Shown in pieces: positions 8,883-17,534 of a stretch of DNA of 64,000 nt. Position 1 is the stretch's first letter. Each line of letters opens with the position of its first letter. Source of the DNA: Steroidobacter gossypii (GTDB taxonomy: Bacteria > Pseudomonadota > Gammaproteobacteria > Steroidobacterales > Steroidobacteraceae); NCBI RefSeq assembly GCF_016801985.1, contig NZ_JAEVLS010000002.1, forward strand, positions 310,001 to 374,000, given 5' to 3'. Below the pieces are notes generated by a model, which had not been told where the DNA came from, made no database searches, and worked only from the letters and a program-made list of their open reading frames with translations. Position numbers and translations under genes: made by a program.

Positions 8883-10087
8883 CCGGTTGGGAATCACCCA
8901 TGATGACACGCCGTCGAATGATCGCCGGCCTGAGCGGATCGCTGCTGCTCGGCGAAGCCGGATTGTTTGCTGGCCATGCGGCGGCGGCCGAGACTGCGCC
9001 ACCCGAGCTGGTCGCCCTGTCGCAGAAAAAGCCGCTGATCAAGCGCACCTTCCGACCGCCGAACTTCGAAACGCCGCTCGCGGATCTGCGCTCGGAGTTC
9101 ACAGCCAACGACGCCTTCTTCGTTCGATACCATCTCGCGCAAGTCCCGGAGGTAGATGTGCGGAAGTGGCGGCTGCGAGTGGTTGGCGCGGGGCGTACGC
9201 AAGAATGGTCGCTCGACGATCTCAAGCGCGGCTTCGAGAGCGTGAGCATTGCCGCCATCAACCAGTGCTCGGGGAATCGGCGCGGACTGTTCAGCCCGCG
9301 TGTCCCCGGAGTGCAATGGAGTTACGGCGCGATAGGTAACGCGCTCTGGACTGGCGTGCGCTTGCGCGATGTGCTGCGCAAGGTCGGCGTGGCCGCCGAT
9401 TCAGTCGAAGTCGTGTTCGACGGCGCGGATGCGGGTCTGCTGCCCAAGACGCCGGACTTCGTGAAAAGCTTGCCGGTCGAGCGCGCGCTCGATGAGAACA
9501 CGTTGCTCGCTTTCGAGATGAACGGCCAGCCGCTGCCACACTGGAATGGCGCGCCGGCGCGTCTGGTCGTGCCGGGCTGGACAGCCACTTACTGGGTCAA
9601 GCATCTCACCGAGATCCGCATCGTGCCGAAGCCGTACGACGGCTTCTGGATGCAGAAGGCGTATCGAGTGCCCACCAACGTGTTTCCCGGCGCGCGGTTT
9701 CAAAGTCAGGAGCGGTCGGATACGACTCCGATCACGGAGATGGTCGTGAACTCGCTGGTTACGAGTCATGAGTCCGGCGCTCGTCTGAGACGCGGTCGCG
9801 GCGTCGAGATCAGCGGCTGGGCATGGGACAACGGCGCGGGCATTGCCAAGGTCGAGTTCTCTTTGGATGGTGGTCGCTCGTGGCGAGACACGACGCTGGG
9901 GCGGGATCTCGGGCGTTTCGCGTGGCGAGGCTTCAGCTTGCCGCTGGATACCACGCAGATGGGTCCAATCAACATCTCGGTGCGCGCAACCAGTCGCGAC
10001 GGCACTCGGCAAACCGACAAGCTCACGCCGAATCCTTCGGGGTATCACCACAACCTCATCCAGACGCTGCAGCTGGAGGTTGTATGA
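8879..10087 (+). CDS. sorA: SorA-type sulfite dehydrogenase, molybdopterin subunit (Tat-exported)
   Basis: About 402 residues from the ATG overlapping the preceding stop; an in-frame ATG-ATG at 8900 is the alternative start. A Tat signal (TRRRMIAGLSG plus hydrophobic run) predicts folded export to the periplasm. The molybdopterin domain has FFVRYHLAQVP, the molybdenum-ligating cysteine C130 in NQCSGNRRG, and PHWNGAPARLVVPGW, which are features of the SorA/SoxC family. A C-terminal immunoglobulin-like dimerisation domain ends the protein. The enzyme oxidises sulfite to sulfate and passes electrons to a c-type cytochrome, here encoded by the coupled downstream gene. SorA is preferred over SoxC because the partner is a small monoheme cytochrome and no sox genes are seen. 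The symbol is by resemblance. Confidence 0.88.
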   Translation: MTGWESPMMTRRRMIAGLSGSLLLGEAGLFAGHAAAAETAPPELVALSQKKPLIKRTFRPPNFETPLADLRSEFTANDAFFVRYHLAQVPEVDVRKWRLRVVGAGRTQEWSLDDLKRGFESVSIAAINQCSGNRRGLFSPRVPGVQWSYGAIGNALWTGVRLRDVLRKVGVAADSVEVVFDGADAGLLPKTPDFVKSLPVERALDENTLLAFEMNGQPLPHWNGAPARLVVPGWTATYWVKHLTEIRIVPKPYDGFWMQKAYRVPTNVFPGARFQSQERSDTTPITEMVVNSLVTSHESGARLRRGRGVEISGWAWDNGAGIAKVEFSLDGGRSWRDTTLGRDLGRFAWRGFSLPLDTTQMGPINISVRATSRDGTRQTDKLTPNPSGYHHNLIQTLQLEVV

Positions 10088-10389
10088 GGAAGCATGCGCT
10101 GGCATTCGCCTTCACGGTCTGCGCCTTGGTTGCAAGTTCATCGCTCGCGGGCGAGCAGGACATACGACTGAAGGAGGCGCCCGGCCACGATGTGACGACA
10201 TCACGTTGCGCCGTTTGTCATAGCCTCGATTACATCACCATGGTCGCGCCGGTAATGAATCGCTCGGCGTGGCAGCAGAGTGTTCGAAAGATGATCGATG
10301 TCTTCGGTGCGCCCGTGACCGATCAGGAAGCGAGCTCGATCATCGAATATCTCGGGCAACATTACTCTGGGGCGCCAACGCCGCGCTGA
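10084..10389 (+). CDS. sorB: SorB-like monoheme cytochrome c, sulfite dehydrogenase electron acceptor
   Basis: 101 residues starting at an ATG that overlaps the stop of the molybdenum subunit (ATGA). A signal peptide ends near SLAG and one c-type heme site, CAVCH, follows. The likely distal methionine lies in the MVAPVMNRSAWQ region. Small size, position and coupling match the cytochrome subunit of SorAB sulfite:cytochrome c oxidoreductases. It would shuttle electrons in the periplasm from the molybdenum centre to the respiratory chain. Confidence 0.85.
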   Translation: MRKHALAFAFTVCALVASSSLAGEQDIRLKEAPGHDVTTSRCAVCHSLDYITMVAPVMNRSAWQQSVRKMIDVFGAPVTDQEASSIIEYLGQHYSGAPTPR

Positions 10390-10414
10390 AATTCCATACT
10401 GAGGATCACGCTTG

Positions 10415-11176
10415 ATGCACAAGACTCTGCTTCGATTGACAAGCATGGCATTGCTAGCGACGCTGCTGACATCGGTCGCGCACGCCGCGAATGCGCCTGC
10501 TGGGGATCCGAAAGCCACCGAGGTATGGTCGCCGGTGCCGGCGAAAGTAACCCCGGGAACGACTGCCGGCGCGCCGCCCGCCGACGCCATCGTTTTGTTC
10601 GATGGCAAACATCTGAATGCCTGGAAAAGCGAAAAGGACGGCGGACCGGCGCAGTGGCGGGTGGAGAAGGGCGAGCTCGTGGTCGCGCCTGGCGCGGGCG
10701 ACATTCAAACGCGCGACAGCTTCGGCGACGTGCAACTGCATGTGGAATGGTTCGCGCCGCGCTTGCCGGCCGACAAAGTCGATCAGGATCGGGCCAACAG
10801 CGGCGTGTTCCTGCAGGACGTGTACGAAGTGCAGGTGCTCGACAGCTTCGAGAATAAAACCTACGTGAATGGCCAGGCCGGCGCCATTTACAAGCAATAT
10901 CCTCCGCTGGTGAATGCGAGCTTGCCGGCGGGGCAATGGCAGACCTACGACATCATCTTCACAGCGCCGCGTTTTGCTTCCGACGGTTCCTTGAAATCGC
11001 CGGCGCGCATGACCGTGCTCCACAACGGCGTGTTGATCCAGAACAATGTGTCGCTCAAAGGCGCCACAGTTTACATCGGCGCGCCGAGTTACAAAGCTCA
11101 CGGCGATATGCCCATACGCCTGCAGGATCATTCGCACGAAGTCCGCTTCCGTAATATCTGGCTGCGCAAGCTCTAG
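10415..11176 (+). CDS. Secreted DUF1080 (3-keto-glycoside hydrolase-like) protein
   Basis: 253 residues from the ATG at 10415, preceded by GAGGA; a TTG one codon earlier is less likely. A signal peptide ends near AHAA. The remainder is a single DUF1080 beta-jelly-roll domain: IVLFDGKHLNAWKS opening, NSGVFLQDVYEVQVLDS core and a terminal EVRFRNIWLRKL strand. The family includes 3-keto-disaccharide and 3-keto-glucoside hydrolases acting in the periplasm. It lies between the sulfite dehydrogenase genes and a sugar dehydrogenase gene on the same strand, so it may belong to carbohydrate processing rather than sulfite oxidation. The exact substrate is unknown. Confidence 0.85.
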   Translation: MHKTLLRLTSMALLATLLTSVAHAANAPAGDPKATEVWSPVPAKVTPGTTAGAPPADAIVLFDGKHLNAWKSEKDGGPAQWRVEKGELVVAPGAGDIQTRDSFGDVQLHVEWFAPRLPADKVDQDRANSGVFLQDVYEVQVLDSFENKTYVNGQAGAIYKQYPPLVNASLPAGQWQTYDIIFTAPRFASDGSLKSPARMTVLHNGVLIQNNVSLKGATVYIGAPSYKAHGDMPIRLQDHSHEVRFRNIWLRKL

Positions 11177-11287
11177 AGACGAGCATCGGAAGCGCGCCAC
11201 GCTCCGGCTCCGACTCGCAGCGGGAACTTGCGCGCGGGGCCGATCATTCCGCTCCGGCCCCATTCAAATCTCACGGAGGAGTCAAGC

Positions 11288-12430
11288 ATGAACCTGAGGA
11301 AAGTTACAGGGTTCGCAGCCACCGTTGTGCTTCTCGCCGTCTACGGCACCGTCAGCAGTAAAGCCACAGCCGCTCCTTTGATAGCCGCGCAGGCAGTTGT
11401 AGCGACGCCCATGGCGCAGTTCAACGAGCCTTGGGCAATGACGTTTCTACCCGATGGCCGACTGCTCGTGACCGAAAAGAGAGGTCAGCTGAAGGTGTAC
11501 ACGGTGGACGGTTCGACAGCCACGATTACGGGTGTGCCCGCCGTGTCCTATGGAGGACAGGGTGGATTGTTGGATGTGGTGTTGCATCCGGCATTCGCGG
11601 CGAACAATCTCGTTTACTTCAGTTTCGCTGAAGCCGGTGCGAACAACACGCGTGGCACAGCAGTGGCGCGTGCGAGGCTTAGCTTGAGTCCGCAAAGCGG
11701 CGGTTCGTTGTCCAACGTGCAAGTCATCTGGCGCCAGTCGCCGAAGGTCACGGGACCGAACCATTTCGGCGGTCGTATCGCGTTCGGCTCGGACGGCCGT
11801 CTGTGGATCAGCTCCAGCGAGCGCAATCAATTCGAACCGGCGCAGCAGATGAACACGACCCTGGGCAAGATCCTGCGGCTGAACGATGACGGCTCCATCC
11901 CGGCCGACAACCCGTTCGTGAGTCAGGGCGGCGTCGCCCGGCAGATCTGGTCATTGGGACATCGGAACGTCTACGGACTCGCGTTCGATTCACAGGGCCG
12001 GCTCTGGTCCCATGAGATGGGGCCTCGCGGCGGCGACGAATTGAACATCATCGAGCGCGGCTCCAACTACGGCTGGCCGATCGTCTCCAACGGCGATCAC
12101 TACGATGGCAGGGTGATCCCCGATCACCACACCCGGCCCGAGTTCAATGCTCCCGAAGTCTGGTGGAATCCAGTCATTTCACCTGCGGGTCTGATCTTTT
12201 ATGACGCCAATCTGTTCTCGCAATGGCGCGGCAACGCGCTCATCGGCGGTCTTTCCGCGCGAGGGCTCATCCGCGTGGCAATCAGTGGCGCCACGGCGCG
12301 TGAGGTCGAGCGTATCAATTTGAACCAGCGAATTCGGGAAGTGGAGCAAGGCCCGGACGGAGCGATATGGGTTCTGGAAGATCAACAAGGCAGCTCCGGA
12401 GGACGGCTGCTGCGACTGACGCCCCGCTGA
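11288..12430 (+). CDS. Periplasmic PQQ-dependent aldose sugar dehydrogenase-like beta-propeller
   Basis: 380 residues from the ATG at 11288, which has a strong ACGGAGGAG ribosome site; a longer reading exists but lacks one. The signal peptide ends near ATAA. The six-bladed propeller shows family marks: [60 protein letters not shown] and [17 protein letters not shown]. These match soluble aldose sugar dehydrogenases of the YliI/Asd type, which use PQQ to oxidise aldoses in the periplasm. No PQQ biosynthesis genes are in the window, so the cofactor must come from elsewhere. It follows the DUF1080 gene with about 110 bp between them. Confidence 0.88.
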   Translation: MNLRKVTGFAATVVLLAVYGTVSSKATAAPLIAAQAVVATPMAQFNEPWAMTFLPDGRLLVTEKRGQLKVYTVDGSTATITGVPAVSYGGQGGLLDVVLHPAFAANNLVYFSFAEAGANNTRGTAVARARLSLSPQSGGSLSNVQVIWRQSPKVTGPNHFGGRIAFGSDGRLWISSSERNQFEPAQQMNTTLGKILRLNDDGSIPADNPFVSQGGVARQIWSLGHRNVYGLAFDSQGRLWSHEMGPRGGDELNIIERGSNYGWPIVSNGDHYDGRVIPDHHTRPEFNAPEVWWNPVISPAGLIFYDANLFSQWRGNALIGGLSARGLIRVAISGATAREVERINLNQRIREVEQGPDGAIWVLEDQQGSSGGRLLRLTPR

Positions 12431-12443
12431 TCCGAGGCGCCCA

Positions 12444-12470
12444 CTGAACCCCACCAACGGTGGGGTTCAG
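12444..12470. terminator. Strong 12-bp hairpin downstream of the sugar dehydrogenase
   Basis: A perfect 12-bp stem (CTGAACCCCACC) closes on an AAC loop, 14 bp after the dehydrogenase stop. Position suggests transcription termination, but no T-run follows, so termination may need a factor, or the hairpin may stabilise the mRNA end. Confidence 0.6.
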
Positions 12471-12590
12471 ATACCGATGCAGCGGGTGCTTTTTGCGCCC
12501 GAACCCTCGGTTCAATAGCCCGTTCGGCTGATGCGACGCGGCCTGGTTTTTGCCACTCTGCGCGCCGACATACACTTAACGGATCGGCGT

Positions 12591-13952
12591 GTGACTGCAT
12601 TCTTTCAGAGGACGGCGGCGTTCGTCTTCACGGCTTTCTTTCTCGGCGGCTGTGGTGGTGGAGGAAGTGGAGGCACGCCGCCACCGCCCGCTGGCCCGAC
12701 GATCACTCAGTTCACATCGGATCGTTCGGCGTACAACGTGGGCGACAGTGCGCAACTCACGGCAGTCTTTGCGAATGGAACCGGCGTTCTGCAGCCGGAT
12801 GAGATCCCGGTGCAGAGCGGCCAGCCGATCACGATCAGCAATCTGACTCGGACCATTCGTTACAGGTTGATCGTTACCAGCGGCGCGCAGTCGGTGTCGC
12901 GCGATCTCGATCTGAATGTGAGCTATCGCGAGCGCATGCGTGCCCTCGATATGCCTTTCAATCGAGCCGAACACGCGACAGCGACCTTGCAGGATGGGCG
13001 CGTCATCATATTCGGTGGCGACGACAACGGCTCCGTGTTCCCTCACGCCGTCTGGGCATTCGATCCTGCTACAGAGCGCTTCACCCAAATCAGCGAACTT
13101 GCCACCGGGCGCGTCGGCTTTATCGCTGTGAAGTTGTACGACGGTGACGTGCTCCTCGCCGGCGGTCTTCGAGCGCTAACCGGCTCGCCACGCGCTGAAC
13201 TGATCGACGGCGAAACAGGGGCGGTCAGCCCGCTGGCCAATGCTCCGTCGACGGATCGGGTGTATGCGGCCGCGAGTCTGCTGATGAATGGCACGGTGCT
13301 CATTTCCGGCGGTCTGAGAAATGGCGGGCTCGCGGATAACACCGTCGAGATCTACGATCCTGCGACGGGCACGTTCACGCTGCTGGCGGGACCGCTGCAC
13401 GTGGGGCGGGCAGAACACACTTCAGTCCGCATCAACGAACGCGCTGTGCTCATCTATGGCGGGTACACCGTCGATGGCCAGCCCGCGCCGCCGGAGCTGT
13501 ACGATCCAGTGGCTGCTACTTCGACGTTGCTGCCCATGGCCGAGCCAGATATGAGAGCGCGACACGTAGCACATACGATGGTCGATGGCGGCGTTCTCAT
13601 CCTGGGCGGAGTGAATGCGGACGATGAGCCGACCGGCTCCATCCTTCGCTTCGATCCCGCCGCAAGTACCTTTGCGCCGTTCGCTTCGATGGCAACCGCC
13701 CGCGTCTCTTTCGACGTGGGCAGATTGGTCGACTCGCGACTGCTGCTCGTGGGTGGGCTTCACGGAATGGTGGGCCGCGCCACGGATACAACCGAGATCG
13801 TGAGCGTCGATGGAGTCCGGCGCGATGGCCCGGTTTTATCCACCGCTAGGTTCTTGCATTCGGTCACGCCGCTTCACAATGGGAAGGTGCTGGTGGTGGG
13901 CGGGCTGGACCAGTCACGCACGGCGCTGGCCACGGCGGAGGTGTTTGAGTAG
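12591..13952 (+). CDS. Kelch-repeat lipoprotein
   Basis: About 453 residues if started at the GTG at 12591, which places a lipobox (FLGGC, Cys near 21) right after a hydrophobic signal. An ATG at 12531 would give 473 residues with a poor signal peptide. After a Gly-rich linker, an Ig-like domain (near 45-110) precedes six or so kelch blades, each with the pattern of a GG pair after a hydrophobic run followed by E-x-YDP (for example VLISGG then VEIYDPATGTF). Kelch propellers bind ligands or act as galactose-oxidase-like folds; no copper-site tyrosine can be assigned. It is probably anchored to the outer membrane. The ROK regulator starts 11 bp downstream, so they may be co-transcribed. Confidence 0.75.
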   Translation: MTAFFQRTAAFVFTAFFLGGCGGGGSGGTPPPPAGPTITQFTSDRSAYNVGDSAQLTAVFANGTGVLQPDEIPVQSGQPITISNLTRTIRYRLIVTSGAQSVSRDLDLNVSYRERMRALDMPFNRAEHATATLQDGRVIIFGGDDNGSVFPHAVWAFDPATERFTQISELATGRVGFIAVKLYDGDVLLAGGLRALTGSPRAELIDGETGAVSPLANAPSTDRVYAAASLLMNGTVLISGGLRNGGLADNTVEIYDPATGTFTLLAGPLHVGRAEHTSVRINERAVLIYGGYTVDGQPAPPELYDPVAATSTLLPMAEPDMRARHVAHTMVDGGVLILGGVNADDEPTGSILRFDPAASTFAPFASMATARVSFDVGRLVDSRLLLVGGLHGMVGRATDTTEIVSVDGVRRDGPVLSTARFLHSVTPLHNGKVLVVGGLDQSRTALATAEVFE

Positions 13953-13963
13953 AGTCAAGCGCC

Positions 13964-15190
13964 ATGCAAATCAACCACCGTGTGCGCCGGGCCGCTCAGC
14001 GACCTCCCAAACACAGCAGTCTTGCAGGCACCAACCTCGAGCGCGCGGCGGATTACAACCAGCGGGTGACGTTGCAGGCGATTCGCGTGAATGGCGAGAT
14101 CACCCGGCAGGATCTGGCGCGTATCACCGGGTTGACTCCGCCCTCGATCGCCAACATCACCAATCGTCTGCTGCAAGAGGATTTGATCGTCGAAATGGGG
14201 CGGCTGCGTGGCAAACGCGGTCAACCCGCCAAGCGCCTGGCCATCAACCCGGATGGCGCCTTTTCCATCGGCTTGAACATCGATCGCGACCACGTCACCG
14301 TCGTGGCGATGGATGTGACGGGCAACGTCCGGGCGCGCATCACCGACGAGATCGACTTCGCGCTGCCCAACGCCGTGGTGAGCTTCGCTCGAACCGCGAT
14401 GGAAGAAATGCTACGAACGCGCCAGTTCGCGAGGAGCAAAATCATCGGAACGGGCGTGGCATTGCCCGACGATCTTGGCCAGATCGACCTGCCGCATCGT
14501 CCTGCCAGCTACGGCGTCTGGAACACCGTGGATGTGAACAAGATGCTGGCTAACGTCCTGCCGGAACCCATCCTGGTCGAGAACGACGCCGCGGCCGCCG
14601 CCATCGGCGAGCTGCAGTTTGGACACGGCCTGCGCAGCCCGACGTTTTTCTACCTGCTGATCAGCGCTTCCCTGGGCGGTGGTCTGGTCATCGACGGCAA
14701 TTATTTCCGTGGCGCGGACGGTCGTAGCGGCGAGATCGGTTTCCTGCCGCTGCGCTCGCGTCGTACCAAGGCCCATTCGTTGCAGGCGGCGGTGTCGTTG
14801 TCCGCGTTGTATGAATTGTTGGCCGAGAAGAAGCGAACAACCTCCCGGCCGGAAGATCTGTTGTCTCTCGATGCGAAGGGCAAGGCAGTCGTCGCACAGT
14901 GGATCGCCGACTCAGCGGACTTCTTGACGGATCCATTGCTGGCAGTGAGCTGCCTCGTCAATCCCAAGGCGGTGTTTATCGGCGGTCGACTGCCGGGCGA
15001 GCTCGTGGATGAGCTGGCGCAACGCCTGAACCAGCGACTGCGCAGCAGGGCAGGCGATGTTCCCAAGATCGCACCGGTCATGCGAGCCGCCATGGCTACG
15101 GACGCTCCCGCCATCGGCGCAGCCATTCTGCCTTTTCAGGAACGACTGCTGCCGTCCCGCTCGGCGCTGATGAAAGTCTCCGCCGACTAG
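13964..15190 (+). CDS. ROK-family transcriptional regulator (NagC/XylR type)
   Basis: 408 residues. Residues ~30-95 form a winged helix-turn-helix (NGEITRQDLARITGLTPPSIANITNRL). The rest is a ROK actin-like fold with AFSIGLNIDRDHVTVVAMD, a degenerate LLISASLGGGLVIDG phosphate loop and GADGRSGEIGFLP. ROK regulators bind a sugar or sugar phosphate and repress catabolic genes. The usual CxCGxxGCxE zinc motif is absent in the expected place, which is common in regulators of this family. It directly precedes a ROK sugar kinase, an AGE-family enzyme and a TonB receptor, so control of that locus is the likely job. Confidence 0.88.
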   Translation: MQINHRVRRAAQRPPKHSSLAGTNLERAADYNQRVTLQAIRVNGEITRQDLARITGLTPPSIANITNRLLQEDLIVEMGRLRGKRGQPAKRLAINPDGAFSIGLNIDRDHVTVVAMDVTGNVRARITDEIDFALPNAVVSFARTAMEEMLRTRQFARSKIIGTGVALPDDLGQIDLPHRPASYGVWNTVDVNKMLANVLPEPILVENDAAAAAIGELQFGHGLRSPTFFYLLISASLGGGLVIDGNYFRGADGRSGEIGFLPLRSRRTKAHSLQAAVSLSALYELLAEKKRTTSRPEDLLSLDAKGKAVVAQWIADSADFLTDPLLAVSCLVNPKAVFIGGRLPGELVDELAQRLNQRLRSRAGDVPKIAPVMRAAMATDAPAIGAAILPFQERLLPSRSALMKVSAD

Positions 15191-15304
15191 TTCCATCGGC
15201 CTGTCTTTCCGATGTCCGGCCTCATTAAATAAATTTACTTTTGTAATTCGCCGAAGTAGGCTCAGCGCATTCATGGGGGAACGCGCCGGCGGCGGGGGCG
15301 AGCG

Positions 15305-16207
15305 TTGATACGAATCGGCGTCGACTTCGGAGGGACCAAAATCGAAGCCGCTGCCATCGATGGCGACGGCGAATTCCGTGCGCGCATCCGTAGTGCGACG
15401 CCGGCGAACTACGATGCTGCCCTAAAGATGGTTTGCGAGCTGGTGCAAGGCGCCGAGCGGCAAGCCGGAACAAGCAATTGCACCATCGGGATCGGTACAC
15501 CCGGGTCTATCTCGCCGCGCACCGGCGCGATGCGCAACGCCAATGCGGTCTGGTTGAATGGACGCAGATTCCATGAGGATCTGAGTTCTGCATTGGGACG
15601 ACCGGTGCGGATCGCGAATGACGCCAACTGCCTGGCGCTCTCCGAGGTGACCGACGGAGCGGCGGCAGGCTCGAAGATTGCCTTCGCCGTGATCCTGGGA
15701 ACAGGCTGCGGTGGTGGACTCATCGTGAATGGGCAACTCGTCGAAGGTGCGCACGGCGTCGGCGGTGAATGGGGACATATCTCGTTGCCGTGGCCGTCGC
15801 ATGAAGAAGTCGAAGGACCGAGCTGTTGGTGCGGCCAGCGAGGTTGCCTGGAAACATGGGTGTCCGGCAGCGGATTGCAGCGGGACTACGCCATGCAAAC
15901 GAATATTCAGAGGTCCGCGGAAAACATCATCGAGCTGGCACGCAGCGGCGAGGATGCTGCGCTGAGCGCTGTGCGCCGTTACATCCATCGGTTGGGTAGA
16001 GGGATCGCGGTCATTTGCAACATCGTCGACCCGGACACGATTGTGATCGGCGGCGGCATGTCGAATGTTCGCGAGCTGTACGAAAAGCTGCCGCCGGTGG
16101 TGCGCTCGTATGTGTTCACCGATGCCTGGGAGCCGCGTATCGTGCAGGCACGCTGGGGAGATTCCTCGGGTGTCAGGGGCGCGGCCAGGCTATGGCCGCT
16201 GAACTGA
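15305..16207 (+). CDS. ROK-family sugar kinase (fructokinase/mannokinase-like)
   Basis: 300 residues from a TTG start, since no ATG or GTG in frame gives the canonical opening IRIGVDFGGTKIEAA. It has the phosphate loop GTGCGGGLIVNG, EWGHISL, and the zinc-binding CWCGQRGCLETW that marks active ROK kinases. It phosphorylates a hexose with ATP in the cytoplasm. The gene overlaps the downstream AGE-family gene by 16 nt. AGE enzymes acting as mannose isomerase or cellobiose/mannobiose epimerase are often paired with fructokinases, so fructose or mannose is the likely substrate, though this is inference. The 115 bp upstream of it contain an AT-rich patch at about 15228-15250 that could be a regulator site. 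Confidence 0.88.
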   Translation: MIRIGVDFGGTKIEAAAIDGDGEFRARIRSATPANYDAALKMVCELVQGAERQAGTSNCTIGIGTPGSISPRTGAMRNANAVWLNGRRFHEDLSSALGRPVRIANDANCLALSEVTDGAAAGSKIAFAVILGTGCGGGLIVNGQLVEGAHGVGGEWGHISLPWPSHEEVEGPSCWCGQRGCLETWVSGSGLQRDYAMQTNIQRSAENIIELARSGEDAALSAVRRYIHRLGRGIAVICNIVDPDTIVIGGGMSNVRELYEKLPPVVRSYVFTDAWEPRIVQARWGDSSGVRGAARLWPLN

Positions 16208-17376
16208 CAGTACTCGATGCGAGCAGGGCGCGTCTGGTGCGCTGGCTCGTTGAAGACGCCTATCCACTTTGGTGGTCTCGCGGCGCAGATCGGCAGCACG
16301 GCGGATTTCACGAACGTCTCGAGCAGAACGGCCAACCTGTCACCAGCCCGCGCCGTGCGCGACTGCATCCGCGGCAGATGTTCGCATTCAGTCTCGCTGA
16401 TGAGTTCGGCGTGAATGGAATGTCGAAACCGGCGGTCGCGCACGCTCTGGATTTCTTCTTGTCGCATTACGTGCGGGCCGATCAGCTGATTCGCACCTGT
16501 GTCGCGCCCGACGGCAGCTGCGTCGATGACTCCGTGTTGCTCTACGACCAAGCGTTTGCGCTACTGGGCTATGCGAGCGCCTACGGCGTATTCCACGACC
16601 TATCGCTTCGTCAGCGTGCCCATACATTGCTGGAAACGTTACACGGTCGTCTCGCCAATCCAGCGGGTGGATTCTTCGAAGCTCCCGATCGCAGGCTCGC
16701 AGCCACGAGCAACTCTCACATGCATTTGTTGGAAGCGGCGCTCGCGTGGCGGGCGATAGATCACGACGAGCGATGGCGCCGCCTCGCCGCGAACGTCGTG
16801 GAACTCGCGTGCACCAAACTCATAGACGCGCGGACTTCGCAGATCCGGGAGTTCTACACCGACGACTGGCATCCCGCGAATGACGAGACCGGTTCGATCG
16901 TGGAGCCGGGGCACCAGTTCGAATGGGCCTGGCTGCTGCTACGGTGGTGCTCAGGAACAGAGGAGGAGCGAGTTGCAAAGCTCGCTACGTCGCTTATCGA
17001 TGGCGCAGAAAGCCGCGGCGTGGATCGGACGAGAGACGTGGCGATCAACTCCATCTGGCTCGACGGGAGAGTGCGAGATGTGCAGGCCAGGCTATGGCCA
17101 CAGACCGAAAGGTTGAAAGCGAACTGTGCCGCTTGGGCGTTGACGCGTTCGCCACGCTATCTGAATAACGCGCAACGTTCTGCAGCGGCCATCGAAAGCT
17201 ATCTGCGCACCGAGACGGCTGGGCTGTGGCGCGATCGGATGAACGAGCGAGCGGATTTCGTCGAGGAGCCTGCGCCAGCCAGCTCTTTGTATCACCTGGT
17301 GGCTGCGATCGCGGAGTTCAGCGCCACGTCATTGCGTCCGGCTGAAGAATCGGCGCTCGCCAGCAAACATTCCTGA
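16192..17376 (+). CDS. AGE-family sugar epimerase/isomerase (mannose isomerase-like)
   Basis: 394 residues, starting at an ATG inside the end of the kinase gene (16-nt overlap), so coupled translation is likely. It has an alpha/alpha barrel with family features: YPLWWSRGADRQHGGFHERL, RRARLHPRQMFAFSLA, SNSHMHLLEAALAW and EPGHQFEWAWLL, carrying the conserved active-site histidines. The family interconverts N-acylglucosamine/mannosamine, cellobiose-type disaccharides, or mannose and fructose. With a ROK kinase next to it, mannose to fructose isomerisation followed by phosphorylation is a consistent pathway. Enzyme assignment within the family is not certain from sequence reading alone. Confidence 0.85.
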   Translation: MAAELTVLDASRARLVRWLVEDAYPLWWSRGADRQHGGFHERLEQNGQPVTSPRRARLHPRQMFAFSLADEFGVNGMSKPAVAHALDFFLSHYVRADQLIRTCVAPDGSCVDDSVLLYDQAFALLGYASAYGVFHDLSLRQRAHTLLETLHGRLANPAGGFFEAPDRRLAATSNSHMHLLEAALAWRAIDHDERWRRLAANVVELACTKLIDARTSQIREFYTDDWHPANDETGSIVEPGHQFEWAWLLLRWCSGTEEERVAKLATSLIDGAESRGVDRTRDVAINSIWLDGRVRDVQARLWPQTERLKANCAAWALTRSPRYLNNAQRSAAAIESYLRTETAGLWRDRMNERADFVEEPAPASSLYHLVAAIAEFSATSLRPAEESALASKHS

Positions 17377-17410
17377 GCCCACCCTGTAGATTTGCCTCGG
17401 CGACATTCGG

Positions 17411-17431
17411 ATATTTAAATAAAACAAATAT
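17411..17431. promoter_or_regulatory. AT-rich inverted repeat upstream of the TonB receptor, candidate ROK operator
   Basis: In a GC-rich background this spot reads ATATTT-N9-AAATAT, within a very AT-rich run about 105 bp before the receptor start. NagC-like ROK proteins bind AT-rich palindromes, and a ROK regulator is encoded 2 kb upstream. A TTGACA at 17440-17445 lies just downstream. The link to the regulator is inference. Confidence 0.35.
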
Positions 17432-17534
17432 AAGAATCTATTGACAAGGCCAAAAGCGCGGCAGCAGAATCGCCTTCAACGGGCCTCGTGCGAAGGCCGG
17501 CAAACAACGGATCGATCGAACAGGGGGGCTGAAG

